This document shows, in pieces, positions 50,069-59,711 of a stretch of DNA of 64,000 nucleotides. Made by a program: the position numbers and the translations under genes. The notes beneath the pieces were generated by a model. It worked only from the letters and a program-made list of their open reading frames with translations. It had not been told where the DNA came from and made no database searches. The DNA is from Unio delphinus. Its lineage: Eukaryota; Mollusca; Bivalvia; Unionida; Unionidae. The stretch spans positions 8,414,001 through 8,478,000 of the forward strand of contig JAQISU010000094.1 of the NCBI GenBank assembly GCA_029339505.1. The letters are read 5' to 3'. How positions within the stretch are numbered: the stretch's first letter is position 1; every line of letters begins with the position of its first letter.

Positions 50069-50583
50069 AAGAAATCCACAAAACCTGGCACCCCATAAAA
50101 ATCCACACAAACTGGCATTGAAATCAAACAAAACTGGTACCTCATGAAAAATTATAAATTCACAGCTTTTAAAGGATGCTTTACTCAAGCTAAAGTTTTG
50201 CAAGATTGTTTTGAATATTTCAAAGGAAGAAAAGAAAATGATTTCTTGTAGTCATCAAAACTAATAAGGGATTATTTATTCCAAAATATTTAGCATATTC
50301 CATGATTTTATACTTTAAAGCTCAATTTTTTTAAAAAGGTCATAGATAAAGCCATGTCAAGATTTATTGATTTCATCCAAGGTTGACTATAGTAGCATAA
50401 CATTTGTTTCTGGTATTCTGCTTAATTTTTAAAAAACATTTATTCATAATCTTTTACCACAGAGAAATGTTTGATGCTTTCTATTGTAAATTATATATCT
50501 ATAAATGCCAATTTTCTTTGTGGACATAAAAAGATATGTGATGCTGAACTATGAAGCATAGCAATTAGTCAAAACAGGCAACT

Positions 50584-52200
50584 CGCTGCCAAGAAAGGTA
50601 CCAATGAACTTCCCATAGACCTGGAGGAAATCTTTACAGGTAACCATGTTTAACTTGTGTCTTCTTCTAAGCATGCTTTTTCTTAACCAATTATTTGTCT
50701 TCATTTACAAGGATAACCACATTAAACTAGTTCTTTATCTTTACTGATATTTATTTTTAGTTGGATAAGTCTTCCAAGAAATGTCAGGAGCTGAAAAGAG
50801 TCCAGGTAGAATGTGGATTCAAGGTCTGGAAGATTTTAAAGTATGGACCCACTTACTTGCTGTCCTATCTTGACTTCACCTGCATTACTGAGCAGTGAGA
50901 AGCTCTTAAATGCTTCTTTTTATCTGAATCACCTCAAACATCCAAACAGGCACCTGTAAGTGCTTCTGCAAATGTAAGAGGGTTGAGAGAGTCGTAACCT
51001 TTTTTGAAAACAAATCTGCAAAGCTATATTGCTTGTTCCTTAAATTAATTCTATCAGTGTTTGCAAAACCAATCTTGTGCTGCAACAATAGGCACCAATT
51101 GTGCACAAAGTGAGAAAGATGCTGGAAGAATTGTTGATGGAACTGTATTGCTGCTTTTTCAAAAAAGAAGCTGTAGCTAAGGCTGCCTCTCATTTGGAAT
51201 TGGAGTAATGTACTAGAGAGAACAGCATATCAGGACTTGTCATCGGCCAAGCAGCCAGGGCATATATGTCAGATGCGAAAGAAGCTGGGTTGCTGTCATC
51301 AGCATCTATTGCTGTATTTTATACTGGCAAGCTGATGTTTCCTGAATTTATTTGAAAATAGTTTTATAGTGTCTTCCATCACTTTTAACAGTGCAGTATT
51401 GAATTTGTTAACAGTTGTAGAGATGTTTTCCTTTATCTTCTTTTATCCATCTTTCCAGCTGTAAGACACTTCTACAGACTAGCATGTTACTACATAAAAA
51501 AGAAGTTTCCAATTGAATGTGAACTAATCAGACATGCAGAGATACTTTATGTCAGCCAGGAAATGGAAGTAAGGATAGACAGCATAGACTACTTTGTAAA
51601 GAGCTTTCCTCACCTATCACCCCAAGCAGAAAATGACCAACTCTACACTGAATTTTTCAAGTTTCAGGTATTAAGTGTTTTTTTCTTCAGTATGTCACCA
51701 TTTGCAAAATTAAACACTGAAATTTTATTTTTGTTAATGTTTAAACTTTTTTAAGGATCATTATGCAACTACAAAGATCATTCGCTTGTATAATATACAT
51801 GCACTTGTGTGTTTATCAAATTTGTATTTCTAATTTCAGATGGATTCCTCAGTGACTTTCCTTTTAACAGGAGTGGAAAGAGTAGACCAACAGTGGGTGA
51901 AAGTTGGTGACAGTCTAGCATCCAATGGAAGCCAGAAGTATGCTTCTCTGTCTGAATTCATACTGCAACACCTGTGCATTCCTCATAGCAACAGTGACAG
52001 TGAAAGAATATTTTCTCTAGTGAGGAAAAATAAGACAGATTTTAGGGCCTCCTTAGGTGCTGAAAATTTGCAGCAATTTTAATCACCAAGATCAACCAGC
52101 AGGCAAGAAGCCTAAACTGTTTTGAAAACAAATTTACTTTCATGCAATTGAGACAGTTTAAGTCTGCCACAGTATCATGTCTTGATAAATAACCACAAGA
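50584..52200 (+). pseudogene. Decayed hAT transposase with intron-like gaps
   Basis: Ordered pieces: VVTFFENKSAKLYCLFLKLI (about 50990), APIVHKVRKMLEELLMELYC and EAVAKAASHLELE (51085-51210), YRLACYYIKKKFPIECELIR-like text (51470) with FVKSFPHLSPQAENDQLYTE, and finally SLSEFILQHLCIPHSNSDSE and RIFSLVRKNKTDFRASLGAE (51945-52065). The last block is the C-terminal hAT dimerisation domain. A frame change just before the stop at 52081 cuts off its end; coding-like ITKINQQARSLNCF follows. Earlier stops show it is dead. Possible splice sites flank some blocks. Confidence 0.72.
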
Positions 52201-52334
52201 ACAAATGAAGTTTGTGAATACAATAATAAATAGAAATGCATATATATTTCTGCATATATGTAGTGTTTTCAATATTGATATAATGTAGTACTGATAATCA
52301 GAGTGGATGCAGTTATTGTCACAGTATTTTTTTT

Positions 52335-52715
52335 ACTAATTCATGTCCAAAATTTTAAGCCCAGTTTTCACAAATTCATGTCTAAAATCACTGTTTTTTT
52401 ATCCCAATATTCACAAATTCATGTCTAAAATCACTATTTTTTAGCCCAGTTTTCACTAATTCATGTCCAAAATCACTATTTTTTAGCCCAATTTTCACTA
52501 ATTCATGTCTACAATCACTATTTTTTAGCCCAATTTTCACTAATTCATGTCCAAAATTACTATTTTTTAGCCCAATTTTCACTAATTCATGTCCACAATC
52601 ACTATTTTGTATCCCAATTTTCACTAATTCATGTCCAAAATCACTATTTTTTAGCCCAATTTTCACTAATTCATGTCCACAATCACTATTTTTTAGCCCA
52701 ATTTTCACTAATTGC
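52335..52715. repeat. 42-bp minisatellite, about 9 copies
   Basis: Unit CACTAATTCATGTCCAAAAT plus CACTATTTTTTAGCCCAATTTT. It lies between the hAT relic and the second half of the inverted-repeat arm. Confidence 0.92.
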
Positions 52716-53007
52716 TAGCCTGGCAGGTTGACAGCTCTGTCACTGATGTTGATCAACGAAGCGGAGCAGTTAGTCAAAACAGGCAACTGGCTTCTGTTAT
52801 TATGTGTACTATATTTGAAAGAAGAACCTTTTCTCTATGCAGTTTTAGAAATCTTATTTCTAAAATTGTAATGTTTCGAATCATTAGTTCAGTTAGTAGA
52901 GAATCAGACTCCTAATTTAAGAGTTGGGGGTTTCATCCTATCCACCTAGGCAAGCCTTGGTAAGCTTCTTCCATGTGTCCTTGGGAAAGTCAGTTAGTTC
53001 CCAGTTC

Positions 53008-53325
53008 CCAAATGATATTGTACTTATCTCCCATTTCCCAAATGATATTGTACTTATCTCCCATTTCCCTAACGATATTGTACTTATCTCCCATTTCCCA
53101 AATGATATTGTACTTATCTCCCATTTCCCAAACGATATTGTACTTATCTCCCATTTCCCAAATGATATTGTACTTATCTCCCATTTCCCAAATGATATTG
53201 TACTTATCTCCCATTTCCCAAATGATATTGTACTTATCTCCCATTTCCCAAATGATATTGTACTTATCTCCCATTTCCCAAATGATATTGTACTTATCTC
53301 CCATTTCCCAAACGATATTGTAAAT
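53008..53325. repeat. 30-bp minisatellite, inverted relative to 481-830
   Basis: Unit CTTATCTCCCATTTCCCAAA plus TGATATTGTA, about 10.5 copies. More homogeneous than the left array. Confidence 0.94.
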
Positions 53326-53450
53326 AACATGTTAAAATTGCTGTTCAAATCCAGAACAGGAACCCACTCAATTATTTAATCATTATCATGACAAAGTTTG
53401 TTTACCATTAGAACATGGTATACAAATACATGTAATATGAAATGTTATTT

Positions 53451-54072
53451 TTTTCTTTCTTTTTTTTTGTATTCTGTTAACCATTATCCAGGCATCAGTA
53501 ATGCAAGCCAGGTAATATTAGTAGAACATGTATTTAGTATTCTAGTGACAGCCATATAATGAATTTCCACGTAACAATCTTTAGTGATGGTAAAATAAAG
53601 ATAAAAATATTCATTATCCCTGTCTTCTAAATTAATTAAACATGGGACAGAATTATTTCGAAATCCTCTCTCTCATGCATAATGGAGAGAACACGGGGAA
53701 GTCTTGGAGTTAGAGAAAAGAAAACTGAACTGCACCAAATAACCTAAAAGTACCAGAAACTGCATAATTGTTAGGAATACGTGGGATTTTAATACAATAT
53801 TTACATTACCAATTAGACAAAAGTTGAAATAGCATTGTAAATACTTTCTGGCACGTTGTTTGGTTATGATAAAAACACATTTTGTAATCTATTTAATGCT
53901 TTATTTGTTTTTGTTCTTTCCTCCTATATTAAAAAAGGTATTAAAAAGGGTCTGAAAGATTATTTATTATCAAAATGTCTGAAGGCTGCTCTACCCCATG
54001 CCCATTTTTTCTCCCTCACAGAATTAGATGGTAAGGCAGCAGGCTAATGATTTCATCGTAAGTCTCCCCAAT

Positions 54073-54131
<59 letters not shown>

Positions 54132-54849
54132 ACAATCATCATTGAAAGATAACATCAAAAAAATGTGAAAACAAACAAGCATGGCAGATTTTTGCCTGTC
54201 ATATGATTATATCTATGGACATATAAAAGATGGTAAATAGACACACAAACTAATGAAAAAGGGAAAGATAGAAATGGAGAAGAGAAGCAATTGTACGCAT
54301 GCTATTAATATTAATTAAATTGTAATAATGACTGAGATCAGTTTTAATACATTTAAATGTTTTACTGCTTTCTTCTTTCACTTAGTTTATATTTCCCAAA
54401 CATTTCAATATGCTGCTTATTCAGTATTCAAGTTTAACTATTTAACTATTTAACTATTTAACTATTATGTTAGCTAAACAGTTGGAAATGCATGTTTGTG
54501 TAGCTATTTATAATCATATTGTATATAAAATGTATCTTTGATATACCACTCGTATACATTTTTCAATAAAAGGAAACTTGGCAAGCCTTGTTTTCTTTTA
54601 ATGAAAACTTTTACACATCTCGCAGTATATTAATAATACAGTATGCATATTGTACATATATTCTATGTATATTAAAGTTCATGTTAAATTGACAGCTTAA
54701 CCATTTTTAATCTAATTTTTGCTAAATGTCAGAAGTTTGTTTAAAGGTCTTTCTTTAAAATGTGTATGAAAATATTTTAAAAATATCTTTGTTTTATATA
54801 ATTGTATGAAAGATACTAATGAGCAGACATTTTGAGTATGATAAATACA
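53451..54849. other. Intergenic with CT microsatellite
   Basis: A CT run lies at 54078-54129 and four copies of AACTATTTA at 54434-54466. No gene supported. Confidence 0.45.
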
Positions 54850-56830
54850 TCCATACTTAATCATGGAGTATAACTATCATGGTGATATCTCTTGTATGGA
54901 TTATAACAGTGATGTCCATACTTCATCATGCAGTATAACCATCATGGTGATATCTGTTGTATGGATTATAATAGTATGTCCATACTTCATCATGCAGTAT
55001 AACCATCATGGTGATATGTGTTGTATGGATTATAACAGTATGTCCATACTTAATCATGCAGTATAACCATCATGGTGATATCTGTTGTATGGATCATAAC
55101 AGTATGTCCATACTTAATCATGCAGTATAACCATCATGGTGATATCTTTTGTATGGATTATAACAGTATGTCCATACTTAATCATGCAGTAGAACCATCA
55201 TGGTGATATCTGTTGTATGGATTATAATAGTATGTCCATACTTAATCATGCAGTAGAACCATGATGGTGATATCTTTTGTATGGATTATAACAGTATGTC
55301 CATACTTAATCATGCAGTAGAACCATGATGGTGATATCTGTTGTATGGATTATAACAGTATGTCCATACTTAATCATGCAGTAGAACCATCATGGTGATA
55401 TATGTTGTATGGATTATAACAGTATGTCCATACTTAATCATGCAGTATAACCATCATGGTGATATCTGTTGTATGGATTATAACAGTATGTCCATACTTA
55501 ATCATGCAGTATAACCATTATGGTGATATCTTTTGTATGAATTATAACAGTATGTCCATACTTAATCATGCAGTATAACCATCATGGTGATATCTGTTGT
55601 ATGGATTATAATAGTATGTCCATACTTAATCATGCAGTAGAACCATGATGGTGATATCTGTTGTATGCATTATAATAGTATGTCCATACTTAATCATGCA
55701 GTATAACCATCATGGTGATATCTGTTGTATGTATTATAACAGTGATGTCCATACTTAATCATGCAGTGTAACCATCATGGTGATATCTTTTGTATGGATT
55801 ATAACAGTATGTCCATACTTAATCAGTATAACCATCATGGTGATATCTGTTGTATGGATTATAACAGTATATCCATACTTAATCATGCAGTATAACCATT
55901 ATGGTGATATCTTTTGTATGGATTATAACAGTATGTCCATACTTAATCATGCAGTATAACCATCATGGTGATATCTGTTGTATGGATTATAACAGTATGT
56001 CCATACTTAATCATGCAGTATAACCATCATGGTGATATCTGTTGTATGGATTATAACAGTATGTCCATACTTAATCATGCAGTATAACCATTATAATAGT
56101 ATGTCCATACTTAATCATGCAGTATAACCATCATGGTGATATCTGTTGTATGGATTATAATAGTATGTCCATACTTAATCATGCAGTATAACCGTTATGG
56201 TGATATCTGTTGTATGGATTATAACAGTATGTCCATACTTAATCATGCAGTATAACCGTTATGGTGATATCTGTTGTATGGATTATAATAGTATGTCCAT
56301 ACTTAATCATGCAGTATAACCGTTATGGTGATATCTGTATTATGGATTATAACAGTATGTCCATACTTAATCATGCAGTATAACCGTTATGGTGATATCT
56401 TTTGTATGGATTATAACAGTATATCCATACTTAATCATGCAGTATAACCATCATGGTGATATCTGTTTTATGGATTATAACAGTATGTCCATACTTAATC
56501 ATGCAGTATAACCGTTATGGTGATATCTTTTGTATGGATTATAACAGTATATCCATACTTAATCATGCAGTATAACCATCATGGTGATATCTGTTGTATG
56601 GATTATAACAGTATATCCATACTTAATCATGCAGTATAACCATCATGGTGATATCTGTTGTATGGATTATAACAGTATGTCCATACTTAATCACGCAGTA
56701 TAACCATCATGGTAATATCTGTTGTATGAATTATAACAGTATGTCCATACTTAATCATGCAGTATAACCATCATGGTGATATCTGTTGTATGAATTATAA
56801 CAGTATGTCCATACTTAATCACGCAGTATA
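54850..56830. repeat. 64-bp satellite, about 31 copies
   Basis: Unit TGTCCATACTTAATCATGCA, GTATAACCATCATGGTGATA, TCTGTTGTATGGATTATAAC and AGTA, with scattered substitutions and one deletion near 56090. The array stops at GCAGTATA, immediately before the CAGCAGCAGAGGAGG inverted-repeat arm at 56832. Confidence 0.95.
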
Positions 56831-56831
56831 T

Positions 56832-57079
56832 CAGCAGCAGAGGAGGCAAGCCCTTCTCAGTTTAGAAGGTATCATTTGCTAAACTAAAGCTTCTTACAAA
56901 AACTAAAGCTTCTTAAACCAATAACGCCAAAACAAAGCTTCTAACTAACCAAGAGTTTCTCTCCAAGAGAGACTTTGGGGCTTTGTTTTTTGTCTTTTTT
57001 ATTTTCAAAATTTTGTATGCACACGAATTTAGCAGAAATGGCACTTTTTCGAGGTCGCTCCCCCACTCCTCTGTTGCTG
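56832..57079. repeat. Imperfect inverted repeat, 15-base arms
   Basis: CAGCAGCAGAGGAGG at 56832-56846 faces ACTCCTCTGTTGCTG at 57065-57079 (13 of 15 pair). The arm sequence resembles the arms of the neighbouring hairpin at 57430-57579. Inside are three AAAGCTTCT phrases. It could be a small inverted-repeat transposon or an older element end. Confidence 0.5.
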
Positions 57080-57429
57080 TGAATTATCCAAAAAGTTTTT
57101 CAAGGCCTATACAATATTTTGATCTAGGATTTTTATATATCCATGCTGGGTAGTTTGTGCAAGTGAGAAAAAGTTTTTGAACTTAATTATATCCATCTCT
57201 GATCACTTTAGGTATTTATGTATATTGCTGAGTAACATAAATCACATCAGTATTTTTATATCTACCGCTAGAAAATATTCAAGCTGGATTTGATTTTTTA
57301 TATAGCATTACATATATTAAACGGCTAGCATTAAACAACTAAATTATTAATAAATCCATTAAGGTCATCAACACTGTGCTTCATCAATATCAGTGATAAA
57401 ATTAATAGGATCATCACCGTAATCATTTG
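57080..57429. other. Spacer between host satellite region and virus-like cluster
   Basis: AT-rich, no gene or repeat recognised. Confidence 0.4.
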
Positions 57430-57579
57430 AGCAGCAGAGAGGGTGAACCTCACAACTTTCCGAGCGTCGATTCGGAAATCTGAGGCTTCTGCCAAATAGT
57501 AAAAAAAATGGCGTCTATTCGATAAAATAAGATTTCCTTATATACGCCAACGTCGTTGTCATCCACCCTCTCTGCTGCT
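57430..57579. repeat. 150-base T-shaped hairpin region beside the virus-like cluster
   Basis: A perfect 16-base outer stem (AGCAGCAGAGAGGGTG at 57430-57445 against 57564-57579) encloses two smaller hairpins. Arm one has CCTCA/TGAGG (57448-57452, 57481-57485) and inside it TTTCCGA/TCGGAAA (57457-57463, 57472-57478). Arm two has GGCGT/ACGCC (57510-57514, 57544-57548). This geometry resembles the terminal repeats of rolling-hairpin or protein-primed linear genomes, but a small inverted-repeat transposon would look similar. Confidence 0.6.
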
Positions 57580-57609
57580 AGTGATTTCATCACTAGTGAT
57601 TTCATCACT
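57578..57609. repeat. Palindrome CTAGTGAT-TTC-ATCACTAG with tandem partner
   Basis: 57578-57596 is a perfect 8-base-arm palindrome. AGTGATTTCATCACT is repeated directly at 57580-57594 and 57595-57609. It abuts the outer stem of the T-shaped hairpin on the cluster side. Confidence 0.75.
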
Positions 57610-57683
57610 GGGTTAACAAAAAATAATAAATGATTTCAACCAAATATTTGATCGAGTCTTTAGGACGAAAATCATTTATGATG

Positions 57684-57700
57684 AAAGTCCTTAGGACTTT
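57684..57700 (-). terminator. Palindrome across the stop codon of the 449-aa gene
   Basis: AAAGTCCT and AGGACTTT with a single central base form a perfect stem that includes the TAA stop at 57691-57693. A related TCCTAAAGAC follows. It could be a 3' RNA hairpin at the end of the last gene of the cluster; the function is inferred. Confidence 0.35.
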
Positions 57701-59040
57701 ACAAACAAACTAATCGCTAACACCTCTTCTTGTAAATCAATCAGATTATTTGACTGGTCGGTGAGTTTGAAATTAATTCTCGTTAACGAATTATTATGGC
57801 ATCGCATATAGACAGGATTAATTGGGTTTTCAATTATTAAAAACCCTGGAGGAGCTGTTGGTGCAAATGAATAAAGAATATATCCTTGCTGAGCTTGATT
57901 TGATCGTTCGAGATTAATTTGATAGCTTCCTTCGATAACATCACACACTAAATTGAGCGCAATCACCGTTGAAATATTCACATTATGAGGGGCAATATGC
58001 CTACCGCCACCATCTGGATCATTATTATACCTGAAGAGGACAGCTGAATCTGATTTTTGTAGCGCTTTGATATCGGTTTTAACAATTCTTGCTAGTTCAT
58101 CAGCGTTGTATTTGGGAAACTTGAAATTACGCAGATTGTCCTCTGTGATATTGTAATCGGTTAAGAATCGTTGTTTATTGTCGCTGTTGTCATTAATTAT
58201 TGTTTGAATCATTAGTTCATAGATATATTTCATGTCCGATATAAGCTGATTTATTATTTCAACGTGTTTTTGCGATTTTGTTTTCCGTAGTTGTTCTAGT
58301 TGTGTGTCATATAATTGTTTAATCTCATTAAAATAACCACGGACGTCAGTTAGCGTAAATGAAATAGTAACAGATGAGTCGGTTGTTCTTTTAATGATAA
58401 AATCCCATTGCAATGTGTCTTTGTTGGTAAATATAAATCTATCGGCGATTCTTCCTTTTCTTATATCAGATAAATTATCTTGATAACTGGGATTGATTTC
58501 ATGATATGATTGTATGTCCGTGGTTAAGTCGGTGGCGGATTTTTCCGGTGGTTTTTCAGGCCATCCTAACACTGTTCTTAACGAGCTGTTATATATATCT
58601 ACAATGTATCCCTCTGTGCTTATTTCGATCGACGACGAGAGCGTCGGTTGATGAAGATTAATAGCTATTTTTGATTCTTTTCCAGTGATTGATTTTATTC
58701 TACGCTGAATTTCAGCATTGATTTGCTTAATTTGGTACGACCCAGTTGGTAACGAAACTGTTTCCCACTCTGGAGTACCATCGGGTTTATTCTTATACGA
58801 GAACACCAGTGTGTTATTGGGTTGCTGACCATTAAATGCAACCGATCTGATATTAGGCCAACTGTGATACACTCGTAGTTTTGCTAGCGCTATCTCCTTC
58901 ACTGGAATCGGAGAGGGGAAATTCACACTGAATTCTGGATTCGTTGATGTTATTGATATCATACTCGTTTGTACTGGGTTCGTGTTCTCCACTATTCGTT
59001 GAAGTAATTCCATCGGTGTCGTCATCGTTGCTATACTCAT
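57691..59040 (-). CDS. Vertex/penton-like minor capsid protein candidate (449 aa)
   Basis: Intact 449-residue frame, last in the virus-like cluster. The N-terminal third is beta-rich: EFSVNFPSPIPVKEIALAKL, then YHSWPNI and LPTGSYQIKQINAEIQRRI. The middle (about 235-285) is a charged helix likely to coil (YDTQLEQLRKTKSQKHVEII). The C-terminal 100 residues are again beta-rich (YILYSFAPTAPPGFLIIENP, RINFKLTDQSNNLIDLQEE). This plan matches an uncharacterised family I recall beside capsid genes in cnidarian, insect and mollusc elements, where a single-jelly-roll vertex protein is plausible. The assignment to penton is inference. Start: the ATG at 59040 lies inside the second copy of a tandem duplication; a Met at 59025 is the alternative. 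Its upstream sequence AAAATTAGAAATAAATC is only a weak match to the cluster's promoter motif. Confidence 0.7.
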   Translation of the reverse strand: MSIATMTTPMELLQRIVENTNPVQTSMISITSTNPEFSVNFPSPIPVKEIALAKLRVYHSWPNIRSVAFNGQQPNNTLVFSYKNKPDGTPEWETVSLPTGSYQIKQINAEIQRRIKSITGKESKIAINLHQPTLSSSIEISTEGYIVDIYNSSLRTVLGWPEKPPEKSATDLTTDIQSYHEINPSYQDNLSDIRKGRIADRFIFTNKDTLQWDFIIKRTTDSSVTISFTLTDVRGYFNEIKQLYDTQLEQLRKTKSQKHVEIINQLISDMKYIYELMIQTIINDNSDNKQRFLTDYNITEDNLRNFKFPKYNADELARIVKTDIKALQKSDSAVLFRYNNDPDGGGRHIAPHNVNISTVIALNLVCDVIEGSYQINLERSNQAQQGYILYSFAPTAPPGFLIIENPINPVYMRCHNNSLTRINFKLTDQSNNLIDLQEEVLAISLFVKS

Positions 59041-59262
59041 GATTTATTTCTAATTTTGGTATCGAGGAATCATAAATACTGACCATCACTGAGAACTCAC
59101 AATCTGGTAATGTTGATATTATTGAGATCATTTTTTGTTTTTTTGGGTTCGTGTTTTCTGATTCCATCGGTGTTGTCATTGTTATTATATTCATGTTGTC
59201 GCTCTAATTTCGATATCGCGGAATCAAAAATACTGACCATCGCTGAGAATTCACTATCTGAT
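58936..59262. repeat. Tandem duplication of a gene junction (about 160-168 bp units)
   Basis: Copy 1 (59104-59262) covers the 3' end of the 183-aa gene and, in another frame, an ATG start reading MNIITMTTPMESENTNP. Copy 2 (58936-59103) repeats both: MVSIYDSSIPKLE parallels MVSIFDSAISKLE, and MSIATMTTPMELL parallels MNIITMTTPMESE. A stub of a third copy start (CCAGAATTCAGTG) follows. Similarity is roughly three quarters by eye. The 113-codon frame at 58853-59194 is a chimera created by this event, not a separate gene. Confidence 0.75.
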
Positions 59263-59648
59263 ATAATCGTATTATCGAGTGACGACGATATCATCAATGA
59301 TAATTGCGAGTATGCGGTTGATGCAATATGAAATTGAAGTAAGTAATTCTGCAGTTTACTCTGGCTGCATGATGATATCTTTTTTGCTATCCCGGTTAAT
59401 ATACCCCCGATTGTAGCCACCGCAGAAATGCAAATTGGAACTACGACCGGGGCAATCATTGTAACCGATGCAAGTATTATTCCGGCACCAGTGAGAACGC
59501 TTGACACCGAGTATATAGTAACATCAATTGCGGTGATTCTTCGTCGGTATTTTTTTATTTTTATTTGATACTCCTCAGTGAGGGTTTTGAGTCTATTCTG
59601 AAATTCTCTGACCTGATCATAGCGACATTGCGTCGATGACAAAGTCAT
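59097..59648 (-). CDS. Two-helix membrane protein with coiled flanks (183 aa)
   Basis: Residues 10-37 are a charged, heptad-like helix (QVREFQNRLKTLTEEYQIKI). Residues 40-90 form two hydrophobic segments, VTIYSVSSVLTGAGIILASV and IAPVVVPICISAVATIGGIL, joined by a short turn, so it is likely a hairpin membrane protein. The tail is polar and asparagine-rich. The family is not recognised. In small DNA viruses such proteins may be membrane-active virion components or entry/exit factors; that is inference. A copy of the shared promoter motif lies 16 bases before the ATG. The 3' end lies in the tandem duplication and abuts the next gene. Confidence 0.72.
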   Translation of the reverse strand: MTLSSTQCRYDQVREFQNRLKTLTEEYQIKIKKYRRRITAIDVTIYSVSSVLTGAGIILASVTMIAPVVVPICISAVATIGGILTGIAKKISSCSQSKLQNYLLQFHIASTAYSQLSLMISSSLDNTIISDSEFSAMVSIFDSAISKLERQHEYNNNDNTDGIRKHEPKKTKNDLNNINITRL

Positions 59649-59664
59649 TGTTATTTTAAACCCG

Positions 59665-59679
59665 CTAGTGTTTTCAATT
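59665..59679 (-). promoter_or_regulatory. Cluster promoter motif copy (183-aa gene)
   Basis: In the gene's sense AATTGAAAACACTAG, 16 bases before the ATG at 59648. Identical over 15 bases to the copy before the capsid gene. Confidence 0.7.
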
Positions 59680-59711
59680 ATTTGTCATCGTTAGCGGGAA
59701 TTGCTAGTACT

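Larger units (their letters stand above)
49370..53450. repeat. Right arm of the long inverted repeat, with insertions
   Basis: Reverse-complement match of 352-2045 from GTGAGTAGCATTAATTAAGT (49398) to AATATGAAATGTT (about 53445). Two insertions account for most of the length difference: the SINE at 49740-50068 and about 2.2 kb around a hAT relic at 50584-52788. Confidence 0.7.

Noticed and set aside
50906..51193. 95-aa minus-strand ORF
   Set aside because: Antisense shadow of the hAT relic, whose plus-strand translation matches the family.
58853..59194. Separate 113-aa viral gene
   Set aside because: It is a chimeric frame across the tandem duplication, joining copies of the neighbouring genes' ends.
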